From assembly GCF_006716065.1 (NCBI RefSeq), contig NZ_VFOL01000001.1, positions 2,480,001-2,544,000 of the forward strand: a stretch of 64,000 bases of DNA, written 5' to 3'. Each line of letters begins with the position of its first letter. The first letter of the stretch is position 1. This document shows, piece by piece, positions 1 through 8,551 of the stretch. The position numbers and the translations under genes are program-made. The DNA comes from Salinispora arenicola. Lineage in GTDB: Bacteria > Actinomycetota > Actinomycetes > Mycobacteriales > Micromonosporaceae. A model generated the notes under the pieces. That model was not told the origin of the DNA. It did no database searches and saw nothing but the letters and a program-made list of their open reading frames with translations.

Positions 1-251
1 CAGTCGGCCGGGTCGGCGTTGGTGAACAGCGCCGGAACGGCTGCCATCGCGGTGACCACCAGGACCAGGGTGAGGCTGATCCAGAAGATCGGCTTGCGCC
101 GTAGGTCACGCCAGGCGTCGCCGGCGAGGCTTCGGGGTCGGCCGGCGCCCACGGAGGTGCCGCCGACCTGGTTCGGTGCGTTCGGCTCGCCGGAGGGCCC
201 CCGCCGGGCGTTGGGGTCCTCCGATGCCGCCACCGTCTCGAAGTCACTCAT
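1..251 (-). CDS. Peptide ABC transporter permease, DppC/OppC type (partial, N-terminal part only)
   Basis: Only the first 83 codons lie in the window; the rest runs off the left edge. The protein starts MSDFETVAASEDPN, has a Pro/Gly-rich cytoplasmic leader of about 45 residues, then a basic patch (WRDLRRKPIFW) and a first membrane helix (ISLTLVLVVTAMAAVPALF). This is the usual start of the C-type permease of dipeptide/oligopeptide importers, although the fragment alone is not diagnostic. The ATG overlaps the stop of the upstream permease gene by 8 bp, so the two are co-translated. Family assignment rests mostly on the adjacent DppB-type permease and binding protein. Confidence 0.75.
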   Translation of the reverse strand, partial: MSDFETVAASEDPNARRGPSGEPNAPNQVGGTSVGAGRPRSLAGDAWRDLRRKPIFWISLTLVLVVTAMAAVPALFTNADPAD

Positions 252-1182
252 AGCGGATCCTCGGGTCGAGTACGGCGTAGAGCACGTCCACCACCAGGTT
301 GGCGACGAGGTAGACGACGACCAGCACGCTGACGATGCCCACCACCAGCGGACCGTCCTCGGTGCGGATAGCGCGGAAGAGGTTGAAGCCGACTCCGGGG
401 ATGTTGAACACCCCTTCGGTGATGATCGCGCCGCCCATCAGGTTGCCCAGCTCGACGCCGAGGAAGGTGACCACCGGGATGAGTGAGTTGCGCAGGACGT
501 GGATGCCGACGATCCGTCGCTTGACCAGGCCCTTCGACCGGGCGGTGCGGACGTAGTCGGCGCGGAGGTTCTCGGCCACCGAGGTCCGGGTCAGCCGTAG
601 TGCGGTGGCCAGGGAGAGGGAACCGAGCACGATCCCGGGTAGCAGGAGTGCGTAGAAGTCGGGGTCGGAGCCGGCGGTCGGCGGGAAGAGTCGCCACCGG
701 ACGCCGAGGAGGTACTGCGCGAGAGGCGCCAGCACGATGGTCGGCACAGCGAGCACGATCAGGGTCAGCAGCAGCGTCGAGTTGTCGAAGATGCTGGCCC
801 GCCGGATTCCGGCGAGTACGCCGGCGGTGACACCGAAGAGCACGGTAACCGTCATCGCGATCAGTGCCAGCTTGATCGTCACCGGCCACGCGGCGGCGAG
901 GATGTCGCCGATCTGCCGGCCGGTGAGGGATTCGCCGAGATCGCCCTGGAGGAGATTCCGGATGTAGTCGAAGTAGCGAAAGAAGAAGCCGTCGATTCCG
1001 GTCCGGTCCAGGTGGAACTTCTCCGTCAGGTACGCCCGCTGAGCCTCGGTGACCGGGCGTTCGCCGGCGAGCGCCTGGATCGGGTCTCCCTGGCCGGCGA
1101 ACATCAACGCGTAGACGATCAGCGTGGTCCCGAAGAAGGCGAGGACCATCTGGAGTAGTCGTCGCAGAATGAATCGGACCAT
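244..1182 (-). CDS. Peptide ABC transporter permease, DppB/OppB type
   Basis: A 312-residue inner-membrane permease of the binding-protein-dependent peptide importer family. About six hydrophobic segments are visible (roughly residues 9-29, 103-126, 136-160, 177-195, 238-260 and 279-303). The cytoplasmic loop DYVRTARSKGL near residues 209-219 is the conserved EAA-type loop that docks on the ATPase. The first helix is followed by a large extracytoplasmic loop, as is normal for DppB. It sits between the binding-protein gene upstream and a second permease downstream, with an 8-bp overlap to the latter. The ATPase genes are presumably beyond the window edge. Substrate cannot be read from the sequence. 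Confidence 0.93.
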   Translation of the reverse strand: MVRFILRRLLQMVLAFFGTTLIVYALMFAGQGDPIQALAGERPVTEAQRAYLTEKFHLDRTGIDGFFFRYFDYIRNLLQGDLGESLTGRQIGDILAAAWPVTIKLALIAMTVTVLFGVTAGVLAGIRRASIFDNSTLLLTLIVLAVPTIVLAPLAQYLLGVRWRLFPPTAGSDPDFYALLLPGIVLGSLSLATALRLTRTSVAENLRADYVRTARSKGLVKRRIVGIHVLRNSLIPVVTFLGVELGNLMGGAIITEGVFNIPGVGFNLFRAIRTEDGPLVVGIVSVLVVVYLVANLVVDVLYAVLDPRIRYE

Positions 1183-1220
1183 ACTTGGCAGTCTCTCTGA
1201 AAAAGGGCTAATAGGAGGCG

Positions 1221-1252
1221 GGTCGGGTCACCGTGCTCCCGGTGACCCGACC
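1221..1252 (-). terminator. Strong hairpin between binding-protein and permease genes
   Basis: A perfect 13-bp stem (1221-1233 with 1240-1252) has a 6-nt loop. It lies between the end of the lipoprotein gene (1271) and the permease start (1182). It has no long U tract. A partial terminator or mRNA-stabilising hairpin here would let the binding protein be made in excess over the permeases, a common arrangement in importer operons. That role is inferred. Confidence 0.65.
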
Positions 1253-1270
1253 ACGCCGCGTGTTACTGAT

Positions 1271-2875
1271 TTACTGAACAGCCTCGATCTTCAGCAGGTC
1301 GACCCGGTTGAACAGGTCCATCTCCACGTTCGCGACCTGGGTCGAGTGCCCGAAGATGTTCTGGCCGAACCGCAGCGGGATCACCGGCATGTCCTCGGCC
1401 AGCAGATCCTCGGCCTGCTGGTACTTCTCGATCGCCTCCGCGTCGGTGGCTGCCGCCGAGCCCTCGGCGACCAGCTTGTCGAACTCGGGGTTGCGGTAGC
1501 CGTAGAAGTTCGCCGAGCCGGTGCTGCTGTACAGCGGGCCGAGGTAGTTCTCCATGGACGGGTAGTCCATGACCCAACCCATCCGGAACAGGCCGACCGG
1601 CTCCTCCGCCTTGACCTTCGTCAGCAGGTCCGCGAACTTCGGCTCGGCGCTGCCGACGCAGTCCACACCCAGGTTCGCCTTGAGCTGGTTGCAGGTGGCG
1701 TCGACCCAGTCCTTGTGGCCGCCGTCGCCGTTGTACGAGATCTCGATCCGGTCCGGGCCACCCGCGCTCTGGTAGAGCGTCTTGGCCTGCGCCGGGTCGA
1801 AGGTGCCGGCGGCGCCGATGGTGTTCTCGCGGTAACCCGCGACGGCCGGGGAGACGAACGAGCGGGCCGGTGTCTGCGAGTCCTTGAAGATCGCCTTCGT
1901 GATCTCCTCCCGGTCGATCGCCATCGAGATCGCCTTGCGCACGTCCGGGTTGCTGAACTCTTCCTGGTACGTCGGGAAGGACAGGAACTGGAAGGACGAT
2001 GCGGGGCTGGTCTTGAACCGGTCACCCAGGTCCGTGGGAGCCGTCGACAGGTTCTCGGTCGGGATCGCCTTGATCACGTCGAGGTTGTCCGACAACACGT
2101 CCGCGTACGCGGCCGCCGGCTGCTGGTAGATCCGGAACTCGACGCCCGCCACCTTCGGCTGCTCGCCGGGGAAGGCGTCGTACCGCTCGACCTCGACCCG
2201 GGAGTCGTGCTGCCAGGTGCCCTTCATCTTGAACGGGCCCTGACCGATCGGCGCCTGCTCGTAGCTCTCGTCGAGCACGCCCGGCTCCGAGAACGCGGCC
2301 TCCGGGAGCGGGTAGAAGGCGTTGTATCCGAGCATGGTCCGGAACCCGGAGTACGGCTGCGACAGGGTCACAGTGAAGGTCAGGTCGTCGACCTTCTGTA
2401 GGCCGGACATCGTCTGGGCCGCCGGGGTCTCGCCCTGGAGGTCCTCGTACCCGGCGATCTTCTCGAAGAAGTAGCTCGAGCCCTGGCCGTTCGGGGCGTA
2501 GGCGCCGTAGTTCCAGGCATCGATGTAGTTGTCGGCGGTGACCTGCTCGCCGTTGTGGAAGGTGTAGCCGTCCTTGAGTCGGATCGTCCAGGTGACGTTG
2601 TCCTCGGACGTCACCGACTCGGCCGCCACCTCGTAGGCCTGCTTGGCCTCGTCGTAGTTGACCAGCGGGCTGAACAGGGCGGCGAGCACCTGTGAGCCAC
2701 TCGTCTCGGTGGTGTTGGTCGGTACCAGGTGCTGCGGCTCGGCGATCTCGATCCGCACAGCCGCGTCGGGGTTGGTCCCGCCGGATCCACCGTCACCGCC
2801 CGAGCCGCAGGCCACCAGGCCCAGGGTCACCGCGAGCGGGAGGGCGGTCCAGGCGGCGATTCTACGAACGCGCAT
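1271..2875 (-). CDS. Peptide/substrate-binding lipoprotein of ABC importer (SBP family 5)
   Basis: A 534-residue extracytoplasmic solute-binding protein of the DppA/OppA family (SBP_bac_5). The N-terminus is a lipoprotein signal: basic MRVRR, a hydrophobic core and the lipobox LVAC with Cys23, followed by a Gly/Ser-rich linker. The mature part has features usual for the family: an early PQHLVPTNTTETSG segment, WTIRLKDGYTFHNGEQVTAD around residues 95-114, and ISMAIDREEI in the middle. Length is normal. It is the first gene of the minus-strand operon and is separated from the permeases by a hairpin. The ligand is probably a peptide but is not determined. Confidence 0.93.
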   Translation of the reverse strand: MRVRRIAAWTALPLAVTLGLVACGSGGDGGSGGTNPDAAVRIEIAEPQHLVPTNTTETSGSQVLAALFSPLVNYDEAKQAYEVAAESVTSEDNVTWTIRLKDGYTFHNGEQVTADNYIDAWNYGAYAPNGQGSSYFFEKIAGYEDLQGETPAAQTMSGLQKVDDLTFTVTLSQPYSGFRTMLGYNAFYPLPEAAFSEPGVLDESYEQAPIGQGPFKMKGTWQHDSRVEVERYDAFPGEQPKVAGVEFRIYQQPAAAYADVLSDNLDVIKAIPTENLSTAPTDLGDRFKTSPASSFQFLSFPTYQEEFSNPDVRKAISMAIDREEITKAIFKDSQTPARSFVSPAVAGYRENTIGAAGTFDPAQAKTLYQSAGGPDRIEISYNGDGGHKDWVDATCNQLKANLGVDCVGSAEPKFADLLTKVKAEEPVGLFRMGWVMDYPSMENYLGPLYSSTGSANFYGYRNPEFDKLVAEGSAAATDAEAIEKYQQAEDLLAEDMPVIPLRFGQNIFGHSTQVANVEMDLFNRVDLLKIEAVQ

Positions 2876-3311
2876 GAAGCCTCCTCATCCTCACGCTGCA
2901 CAGTCAGCCCCAGCGCTGGGTGACGCTGCGCAACAATCGGTAACGGTAGGTCGCCGGTTTCGTGAATGACAACGGACGGGTTGCAACCCCATAACAGAGA
3001 GTGCCGACACGGTTTGTGGTGGAGTCGTTACCGTGATAGGGAAAGCCTCGTTTGACCTGTGCTTTCAGTCCGGCCTTTCGGGCGGTCGACCAGCTGTGTC
3101 GGCCCCCGACGTCGGTGCCACGCTCGCCGTCACCGACCGTCCCGCGTGCCCTCGTCCGGGGCCTGTCGTCCGGTTCGGGACGAACGTAAGTAACTCAGAG
3201 TGACTAATCGCACGTCACTGGGAGCCAGTGTGACCCCGAGCGCACCGCTGCCTGCCGTCGGCTGCCCGGGTCGTGAGTCCCACCGGGCGAGCGGCGTGAG
3301 ACGATCTGGAG
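2876..3311. other. Divergent intergenic region between peptide importer and folD
   Basis: 436 bp without a convincing gene. It must carry promoters for the importer operon (leftward) and folD (rightward). It holds a perfect 12-bp palindrome at 2978-2989 and an inverted 8-mer pair, CGGTAACG near 2937-2944 and CGTTACCG near 3026-3033, about 80 bp apart. No RNA gene or riboswitch was recognised. Confidence 0.6.
2978..2989. promoter_or_regulatory. Perfect 12-bp palindrome, candidate operator of the importer operon
   Basis: GGGTTGCAACCC is fully self-complementary. It lies about 100 bp upstream of the binding-protein start. Symmetry and position suit an operator for a dimeric repressor, but no regulator gene is adjacent, so its function is inferred. 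Confidence 0.4.
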
Positions 3312-4172
3312 GTGACGGCGACGCTTCTGGATGGCAAGGCGACCGCGGCCGAGATCAAGGACGAGCTGCGGGTCCGCGTGAAGGCTCTGGCGGAACGGGG
3401 TGTCACTCCCGGACTCGGCACCGTCCTGGTCGGCGCCGATCCCGGCTCCCAGGCGTACGTCAACGGCAAGCACCGCGACTGTGCCGAGGTCGGCGTCGCG
3501 TCACTGCGTCGGGAGCTCCCGGCCGATGCGTCCCAGGAGCAGGTGGACGCCGTGCTGGCCGACCTGAACGCCGACCCGGCCTGCCACGGCTACATCGTGC
3601 AGCTGCCGTTGCCCGATCACCTCGACACCCAGCGAGTGCTGGAGCTGATCGACCCCGAGAAGGACGCCGACGGTCTGCACCCGGTCAACCTGGGTCGGCT
3701 GGTGCTCGGCTACCCAGGGCCGCTGCCCTGTACTCCGCGCGGCATCGTCGAGCTGCTCCGTCGGCACGACGTGGCGCTGCGGGGTGCCCGGGTCGCCGTG
3801 GTCGGCCGGGGCAACACGGTCGGCCGTCCGCTCGGCCTGCTACTCACCCGCCGCAGCGAGAACGCCACCGTCACCCTCTGCCACACGGGCACCCTCGACC
3901 TCTCCGCACACACCCGGGCTGCGGACATCGTGATCGTCGCGGCCGGCGTGCCGGGTCTGCTCACCCCCGACATGATCACACCGGGTGCGGTCGTGGTCGA
4001 CGTCGGCATCACCCGGGTGATCGGTCCCGACGGCAAGGGTCGCTACACCGGTGACGTGGACCCAGGGGTCACCGAGGTGGCCGGGGCGCTGGTCCCGATG
4101 CCTGGCGGAGTCGGCCCGATGACCCGCGCGATGTTGCTGACCAACGTCGTGGAGCGGGCCGAACGCGGCTGA
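3312..4172 (+). CDS. folD: Bifunctional methylenetetrahydrofolate dehydrogenase / methenyltetrahydrofolate cyclohydrolase
   Basis: 286 residues, normal for FolD. It interconverts 5,10-methylene-THF, 5,10-methenyl-THF and 10-formyl-THF with NADP in the cytoplasm, feeding purine and formyl-Met synthesis. Signatures visible are YVNGKHRDC (catalytic Tyr and Lys), [10 protein letters not shown], the cofactor-binding [16 protein letters not shown] and the C-terminal [10 protein letters not shown]. In the cofactor motif the usual VGRS is VGRG. The GTG start at 3312 gives [16 protein letters not shown], a standard FolD beginning. A purine-rich GGAG touches the start codon directly, so initiation may be leaderless. 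The gene stands alone upstream of mdh. Confidence 0.96.
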   Translation: MTATLLDGKATAAEIKDELRVRVKALAERGVTPGLGTVLVGADPGSQAYVNGKHRDCAEVGVASLRRELPADASQEQVDAVLADLNADPACHGYIVQLPLPDHLDTQRVLELIDPEKDADGLHPVNLGRLVLGYPGPLPCTPRGIVELLRRHDVALRGARVAVVGRGNTVGRPLGLLLTRRSENATVTLCHTGTLDLSAHTRAADIVIVAAGVPGLLTPDMITPGAVVVDVGITRVIGPDGKGRYTGDVDPGVTEVAGALVPMPGGVGPMTRAMLLTNVVERAERG

Positions 4173-4293
4173 GGTGCCGCAGCGGCGTGGACCACACCCA
4201 TCGGGGTCATAACCGTCCGCCCCTGACCGGATCGGTGCCAGGATGGCTGATACGGTCCGGAAAAACCGACTGGTATCAGGGAGTGGGACGTCC

Positions 4294-5244
4294 ATGGGTA
4301 AGAAGGTCACTGTCGTCGGGGCCGGCTTCTACGGCTCCACCACCGCGCAGCGCCTGGCCGAGTACGACGTCTTCGACACTGTCGTCATCACCGACATCGT
4401 GGAGGGCAAGCCGGCCGGCCTCGCCCTGGACCTCAACCAGTCGCGAGCCATCGAGGGCTTCGAGACCAAGCTCGTCGGCGTGACCACCGGCCCGAACGGC
4501 GAGGGCTACGAGGCCATCGAGGGCTCGGACGTCGTCGTCGTCACCGCCGGCCTGCCGCGCAAGCCCGGCATGAGCCGGATGGACCTGCTGGAGACCAACG
4601 CCAAGATCGTTCGGCAGGTCGCCGAGAACGTCGCCAAGTACGCCCCGAACGCCGTCGTGATCGTGGTCTCCAACCCGCTCGACGAGATGACCGCGCTGGC
4701 CCAGATCGCCACCCAGTTCCCGCACAACCGGGTGCTCGGCCAGGCCGGCATGCTGGACACCGCCCGGTTCACCAACTTCGTGGCCGAGGCGCTCGGCGTA
4801 CCGGTGACGTCGGTGCGGACCCTGACGTTGGGTTCGCACGGCGACACCATGGTCCCGGTCCCGTCGAAGAGCAGCGTGGCCGGCAAGCCGCTGCGCGAGG
4901 TCATGCCCGCCGAGCAGATCGAGGACCTGGTGGTCAAGACCCGCAACGGCGGTGCCGAGGTGGTGGCCCTGCTGAAGACCGGTTCGGCGTACTACGCCCC
5001 GTCCGCCGCCGCCGCCCGGATGGCGAAGGCCGTCGCCGAAGACTCCGGCGAGGTCATGCCGGTCTGCGCCTGGGTGGACGGTGAGTACGGCATCTCCGGG
5101 GTCTACCTCGGCGTGGAGGCCGAGATCGGTGCGCAGGGGGTCCGCCGGGTCGTCGAGACCGACCTGGACGCCGACGAACTGGCCGCCCTGAAGGAGGCAG
5201 CCGAGGCGGTCCGAGCCAAGCAGGGCGACGTCGCCAGCATGTGA
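4294..5244 (+). CDS. mdh: Malate dehydrogenase (LDH-like type)
   Basis: 316 residues. It oxidises malate to oxaloacetate with NAD in the TCA cycle. The start was set at the ATG at 4294, preceded by GGGAGTGGGA at a suitable distance, rather than the in-frame ATG 51 bp upstream, because the Rossmann strand KKVTVVGAGFYGS should begin at the N-terminus. Other family motifs are GLPRKPGMSRMDLL, VVVSNPLDEMT (binding Asn), and GSHGDTMVP with the catalytic His. The pattern places it in the LDH-like malate dehydrogenase clade rather than the cytosolic-type MDH common in other actinobacteria. It is followed by a terminator-like hairpin and then icd, a second TCA gene. Confidence 0.94.
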   Translation: MGKKVTVVGAGFYGSTTAQRLAEYDVFDTVVITDIVEGKPAGLALDLNQSRAIEGFETKLVGVTTGPNGEGYEAIEGSDVVVVTAGLPRKPGMSRMDLLETNAKIVRQVAENVAKYAPNAVVIVVSNPLDEMTALAQIATQFPHNRVLGQAGMLDTARFTNFVAEALGVPVTSVRTLTLGSHGDTMVPVPSKSSVAGKPLREVMPAEQIEDLVVKTRNGGAEVVALLKTGSAYYAPSAAAARMAKAVAEDSGEVMPVCAWVDGEYGISGVYLGVEAEIGAQGVRRVVETDLDADELAALKEAAEAVRAKQGDVASM

Positions 5245-5259
5245 CCGGCCCGACGGAAG

Positions 5260-5287
5260 CGCCCCGCGGCCATCGAACCGCGGGGCG
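5260..5287 (+). terminator. Terminator hairpin after mdh
   Basis: A GC-rich 10-bp stem (5260-5269 with 5278-5287) has an 8-nt loop and starts 15 bp after the mdh stop. There is no U tract, as is common in high-GC actinobacteria. It separates mdh from icd. Confidence 0.65.
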
Positions 5288-5351
5288 GCCGTTGCCCACG
5301 CCGGACTGTCGGCGCCAAGGTGAGGCCGGCTGGGGGAGCCGCGATTGTTTC

Positions 5352-5367
5352 CAGTACGCTCGTACTG
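5352..5367. promoter_or_regulatory. Inverted repeat in the icd promoter region
   Basis: CAGTACG and CGTACTG are perfect 7-bp arms with a 2-bp spacer. The centre is about 43 bp upstream of the icd start. The left arm contains a TANNNT-type box (TACGCT, 5355-5360), so a bound protein would cover the likely -10 element. Operator role is inferred. Confidence 0.45.
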
Positions 5368-5402
5368 CTTGAGCATGTGTCCCCCGAGAGGAGCGCCGGC
5401 CG

Positions 5403-6617
5403 ATGGCGAAGATCAAGGTAAGTAACCCGGTCGTGGAGCTCGACGGCGACGAGATGACCCGGATCATCTGGAAGCAGATCCGGGAGCAGCTGATCCTGCC
5501 CTACCTCGACGTCGACCTGCGGTACTACGACCTCTCGATCCAGCACCGTGACGAGACCGACGACCAGGCCACCGTCGACGCCGCCAACGCGATCAAGGAG
5601 CACGGTGTCGGCGTCAAGTGCGCCACGATCACCCCGGACGAGGCACGGGTCGAGGAGTTCGGCCTGAAGAAGATGTGGCGGTCGCCGAACGGCACCATCC
5701 GTAACATCCTCGGTGGCGTCGTCTTCCGCGAGCCCATCATCATGTCCAACGTCCCGCGGCTGGTGCCGGGCTGGACGAAGCCGATCATCATCGGCCGGCA
5801 CGCCCACGGCGACCAGTACAAGGCCAGCGACTTCGTCGTCCCCGGGCCGGGCAAGGTCACCATCACCTACACCCCGGCCGACGGGGCGCAGCCGATCGAG
5901 ATGGAGATCGCCAACTTCCCCGGTGGCGGAGTCGCCATGGGCATGTACAACTTTGACGAGTCGATCCGGGACTTCGCCCGTGCCTCCATGCGGTACGGCC
6001 TCGACCGCGGCTACCCGGTCTACCTGTCGACCAAGAACACCATCCTCAAGGCGTACGACGGTCGGTTCAAGGACATCTTCGCCGAGGTCTACGAGAACGA
6101 GTTCAAGGCCGACTTCGAGGCTGCCGGCATCAGCTACGAGCACCGACTGATCGACGACATGGTCGCTGCGGCGCTCAAGTGGGAGGGCGGCTTCGTCTGG
6201 GCCTGCAAGAACTACGACGGTGACGTGCAGTCCGACACCGTCGCGCAGGGCTTCGGCTCGCTCGGTCTGATGACGTCCGTGCTGATGACCCCCGACGGCC
6301 GCACCGTCGAGGCCGAGGCCGCGCACGGCACCGTCACCCGGCACTACCGGCAGTACCAGAAGGGCGAGAAGACCTCGACCAACCCGATCGCCTCGATCTA
6401 CGCCTGGACCCGGGGCCTGGCCCACCGAGGCAAGCTGGACGGCACCCCGGCGGTTTCCGAGTTCGCCAACACCCTGGAGAAGGTCATCGTCGAGACCGTC
6501 GAGGGTGGCCAGATGACCAAGGACCTCGCGCTGCTCATCTCGCGGGATGCCCCGTGGCTGACCACCGACGAGTTCATGAACGCGCTGGACGAGAACCTGG
6601 CCCGCAAGCTCGCCTGA
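5403..6617 (+). CDS. icd: NADP-dependent isocitrate dehydrogenase (homodimeric, eukaryote-like type)
   Basis: 404 residues. It converts isocitrate to 2-oxoglutarate and CO2, yielding NADPH. The sequence matches the ~400-residue homodimeric subfamily: [19 protein letters not shown] at the N-terminus, [42 protein letters not shown], and [15 protein letters not shown] with the NADP-binding residues near 305. The start ATG at 5403 follows a good ribosome site, GAGAGGAG. The upstream inverted repeat at 5352-5367 may regulate it. The downstream neighbour is convergent and separated by a strong hairpin. Confidence 0.97.
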   Translation: MAKIKVSNPVVELDGDEMTRIIWKQIREQLILPYLDVDLRYYDLSIQHRDETDDQATVDAANAIKEHGVGVKCATITPDEARVEEFGLKKMWRSPNGTIRNILGGVVFREPIIMSNVPRLVPGWTKPIIIGRHAHGDQYKASDFVVPGPGKVTITYTPADGAQPIEMEIANFPGGGVAMGMYNFDESIRDFARASMRYGLDRGYPVYLSTKNTILKAYDGRFKDIFAEVYENEFKADFEAAGISYEHRLIDDMVAAALKWEGGFVWACKNYDGDVQSDTVAQGFGSLGLMTSVLMTPDGRTVEAEAAHGTVTRHYRQYQKGEKTSTNPIASIYAWTRGLAHRGKLDGTPAVSEFANTLEKVIVETVEGGQMTKDLALLISRDAPWLTTDEFMNALDENLARKLA

Positions 6618-6932
6618 CTCCCGAGCGACGACCGGCGGACACGTGGTGGTCGGTCAGGTCGGTCCGGCGCACAGCGCGACTTTCTCCGGCGCGCCTCGTT
6701 GACCCAGGTGGACGAGATGCCAGTCGCGTCCAGGAAGGTTGACCGCGGTCGCCTGCGACGTGCGCCGACCGTCAGCCTTCCCGGCTGTCGTGCACAGCCA
6801 GCCGTCCCTTCCCAGCGGGGGGCCCTGTCCCGGGCCCCCCGCGCCCATTCCGCCTGCTGGCCGGGCAGCGCCGCGCCCAGTCCGTCCCCCGTCGTGCTCC
6901 GGTGGGCAGCGGAATGTCGGCGAGCCCGTGGG
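6618..6932. other. Intergenic region between convergent icd and the APS-kinase gene
   Basis: 315 bp with no supported gene. The only clear element is the hairpin at 6815-6842. Short reading frames here lack start signals and are consistent with chance in GC-rich DNA. Confidence 0.6.
6815..6842. terminator. Bidirectional terminator hairpin
   Basis: A perfect 11-bp G/C-only stem (6815-6825 with 6832-6842) has a 6-nt loop. It lies between the convergent icd and APS-kinase genes, so it can serve both. Confidence 0.7.
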
Positions 6933-8459
6933 CTAGAGGGTCGGATGGCGGGGCTCGACCCAGCCCGTCTCACCCAGTTGGTGCAGGACCAGCTGCACCG
7001 CCTCGTCGACCGACAGGTCGGTCGTGTCGACCACAAGGTCGGCGTCGGTCGGCTCCTCGTACGGATCGTCCACGCCGGTCATCCCGGTCAACAGGCCAGC
7101 GCGGGCACGCGCGTACAGACCCTTACGGTCCCGCCGCTCGCAGACCTCCAGCGGGGTGGCGACATGGATCAGCAGGAAGCCCGCCCCCGTGGCCAGCGCC
7201 ATCTCCCGGGCGGTGGCCCGCGCCCGGGCATAAGGGGCGATCGGGCAGCAGATCGCCACCCCACGATGCCGGCCGATCTCGGCGGCCACCCAGCTGATCC
7301 GGCGGACATTCGCGTCCCGATCGGCCTTGCTGAAACCGAGCCCCGCCGATAGTTCTCGGCGTATGACGTCGCCATCGAGCAGGGTGATTGTTCGCTCACC
7401 CTGCTCCCGCAGGGCGTCAGCCAGACCTCGGGCGATGGTGGACTTGCCGGAGCCGGAAAGGCCGGTCAGGAAGATCACCAAGCCTCGGTGCCGGCGGGGT
7501 GGACGGGCGTGGGCCAACTCCTTCGCCACGGCCGGGGGAGTGTGCCACTCCGGCAGGGGGAAGCCCCGGTCCAGCAGGTCGTCGATCTCGGCCTGGCTCA
7601 GTGCCTGCCGCCGGTTGCGCGGCGGAATGTCCTCGCGCCATCGCCACTGCCCGTCGCGGTTGTCGTACGCCAACTCGCGGGGAACCAGCACCCGCAGCCC
7701 GGCCCCGGAGAGCATCTCGCCGGTGGAGAGCAGGTGGGTCACCCCGTACGCCGCCGACACCCGCGCCCGCAGCAGCGCGTCGCTGATCTCCTCCCGGCGT
7801 CGGGGCAGCGGAATGGCGACCAGCGTCGCCGGTGGCATTCGGTCCCGGGCGGCAAAGACGCTGCGCACCAGGGCCTCCGGCGGCAGCTCGCCGCCGTCCT
7901 CACCCACCGGGATCAGCACCAGGAGGTGTGCGCCGAGGGTGCGGGTCGCGTGCGCGATCTGGGCGAGCTGTGGCCGGTGCAGCGGGCGGTCGGCGACGAC
8001 CCCGAGCACCCGGCCGGCTGGCAGCAGTGAACGAACCTCCTCCGGGGTGCGGCGCAGCCGTTGGAACGGCCCGTGTCCACCGTCGCCGAGTCGGCGCACC
8101 GAACCGCCCAGCCCCGCCACCCCGGGGCGAACCGACCAGGTGTCGGCCACCTCCAGCGCGGCCATCGGGGCCCCCTCGCCGTCGGTCAACACCAACGTGC
8201 GTCGGGCCGGATCCCGTACGTCGAGGCCCTCCGCGAGCGCTGCCGGCACCTGGAGAGTCACCGCCACCGGCCAGGGAACGCCGTCGGCGAGACGGCCCCG
8301 CCGGCTCACCGAGACCAGGTCGGCGCGGGTCATGAAGCCGGTCAACGGGGCGTACGCCCCGGTCAGCAGCAGCTCCAGGTCGGCCAGCTCACCCGGGCGC
8401 GGCGAGTACGCCGGCGCGTCCCGCAGCACCCCGTCGGGCGGCACCCAACCGTCACTCAT
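6933..8459 (-). CDS. cysC: Adenylylsulfate kinase fused to a degenerate ATP-sulfurylase-like domain
   Basis: 508 residues with two domains. The C-terminal part (about 325-508) is an APS kinase: P-loop GLSGSGKST at about 333-341, LLDGDVIRRELSAGLGFS, and the lid region near GLYARARAG. It phosphorylates APS to PAPS. The N-terminal 1-320 resembles the PUA-like and catalytic halves of ATP sulfurylase, including LLLTGAYAPLTGFM. The sulfurylase active-site motif QxRNPxHxxH reads VADRPLHRPQ at 155-164, and the GRDHA region reads LSTGEM near 244-249, so sulfurylase activity is unlikely. A separate CysD/CysN sulfurylase would then be needed. The ATG follows a G-rich site. Product name for the kinase is firm; loss of sulfurylase is inference from residues. 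Confidence 0.88.
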   Translation of the reverse strand: MSDGWVPPDGVLRDAPAYSPRPGELADLELLLTGAYAPLTGFMTRADLVSVSRRGRLADGVPWPVAVTLQVPAALAEGLDVRDPARRTLVLTDGEGAPMAALEVADTWSVRPGVAGLGGSVRRLGDGGHGPFQRLRRTPEEVRSLLPAGRVLGVVADRPLHRPQLAQIAHATRTLGAHLLVLIPVGEDGGELPPEALVRSVFAARDRMPPATLVAIPLPRRREEISDALLRARVSAAYGVTHLLSTGEMLSGAGLRVLVPRELAYDNRDGQWRWREDIPPRNRRQALSQAEIDDLLDRGFPLPEWHTPPAVAKELAHARPPRRHRGLVIFLTGLSGSGKSTIARGLADALREQGERTITLLDGDVIRRELSAGLGFSKADRDANVRRISWVAAEIGRHRGVAICCPIAPYARARATAREMALATGAGFLLIHVATPLEVCERRDRKGLYARARAGLLTGMTGVDDPYEEPTDADLVVDTTDLSVDEAVQLVLHQLGETGWVEPRHPTL

Positions 8460-8551
8460 GAACCCCCCAAATCGCTGACCGGCACCCAGTTTCTCAGCCG
8501 ACCGGGGGATCGGTCGAGTGCCACTCCAGGAGATGAGGGGTGTGGCGGGAG

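Noticed and set aside
4276-6425. Long minus-strand frames opposite mdh and icd
   Set aside because: Both plus-strand genes are certain. The antisense products are low-complexity Val/Gly/Asp-rich strings.
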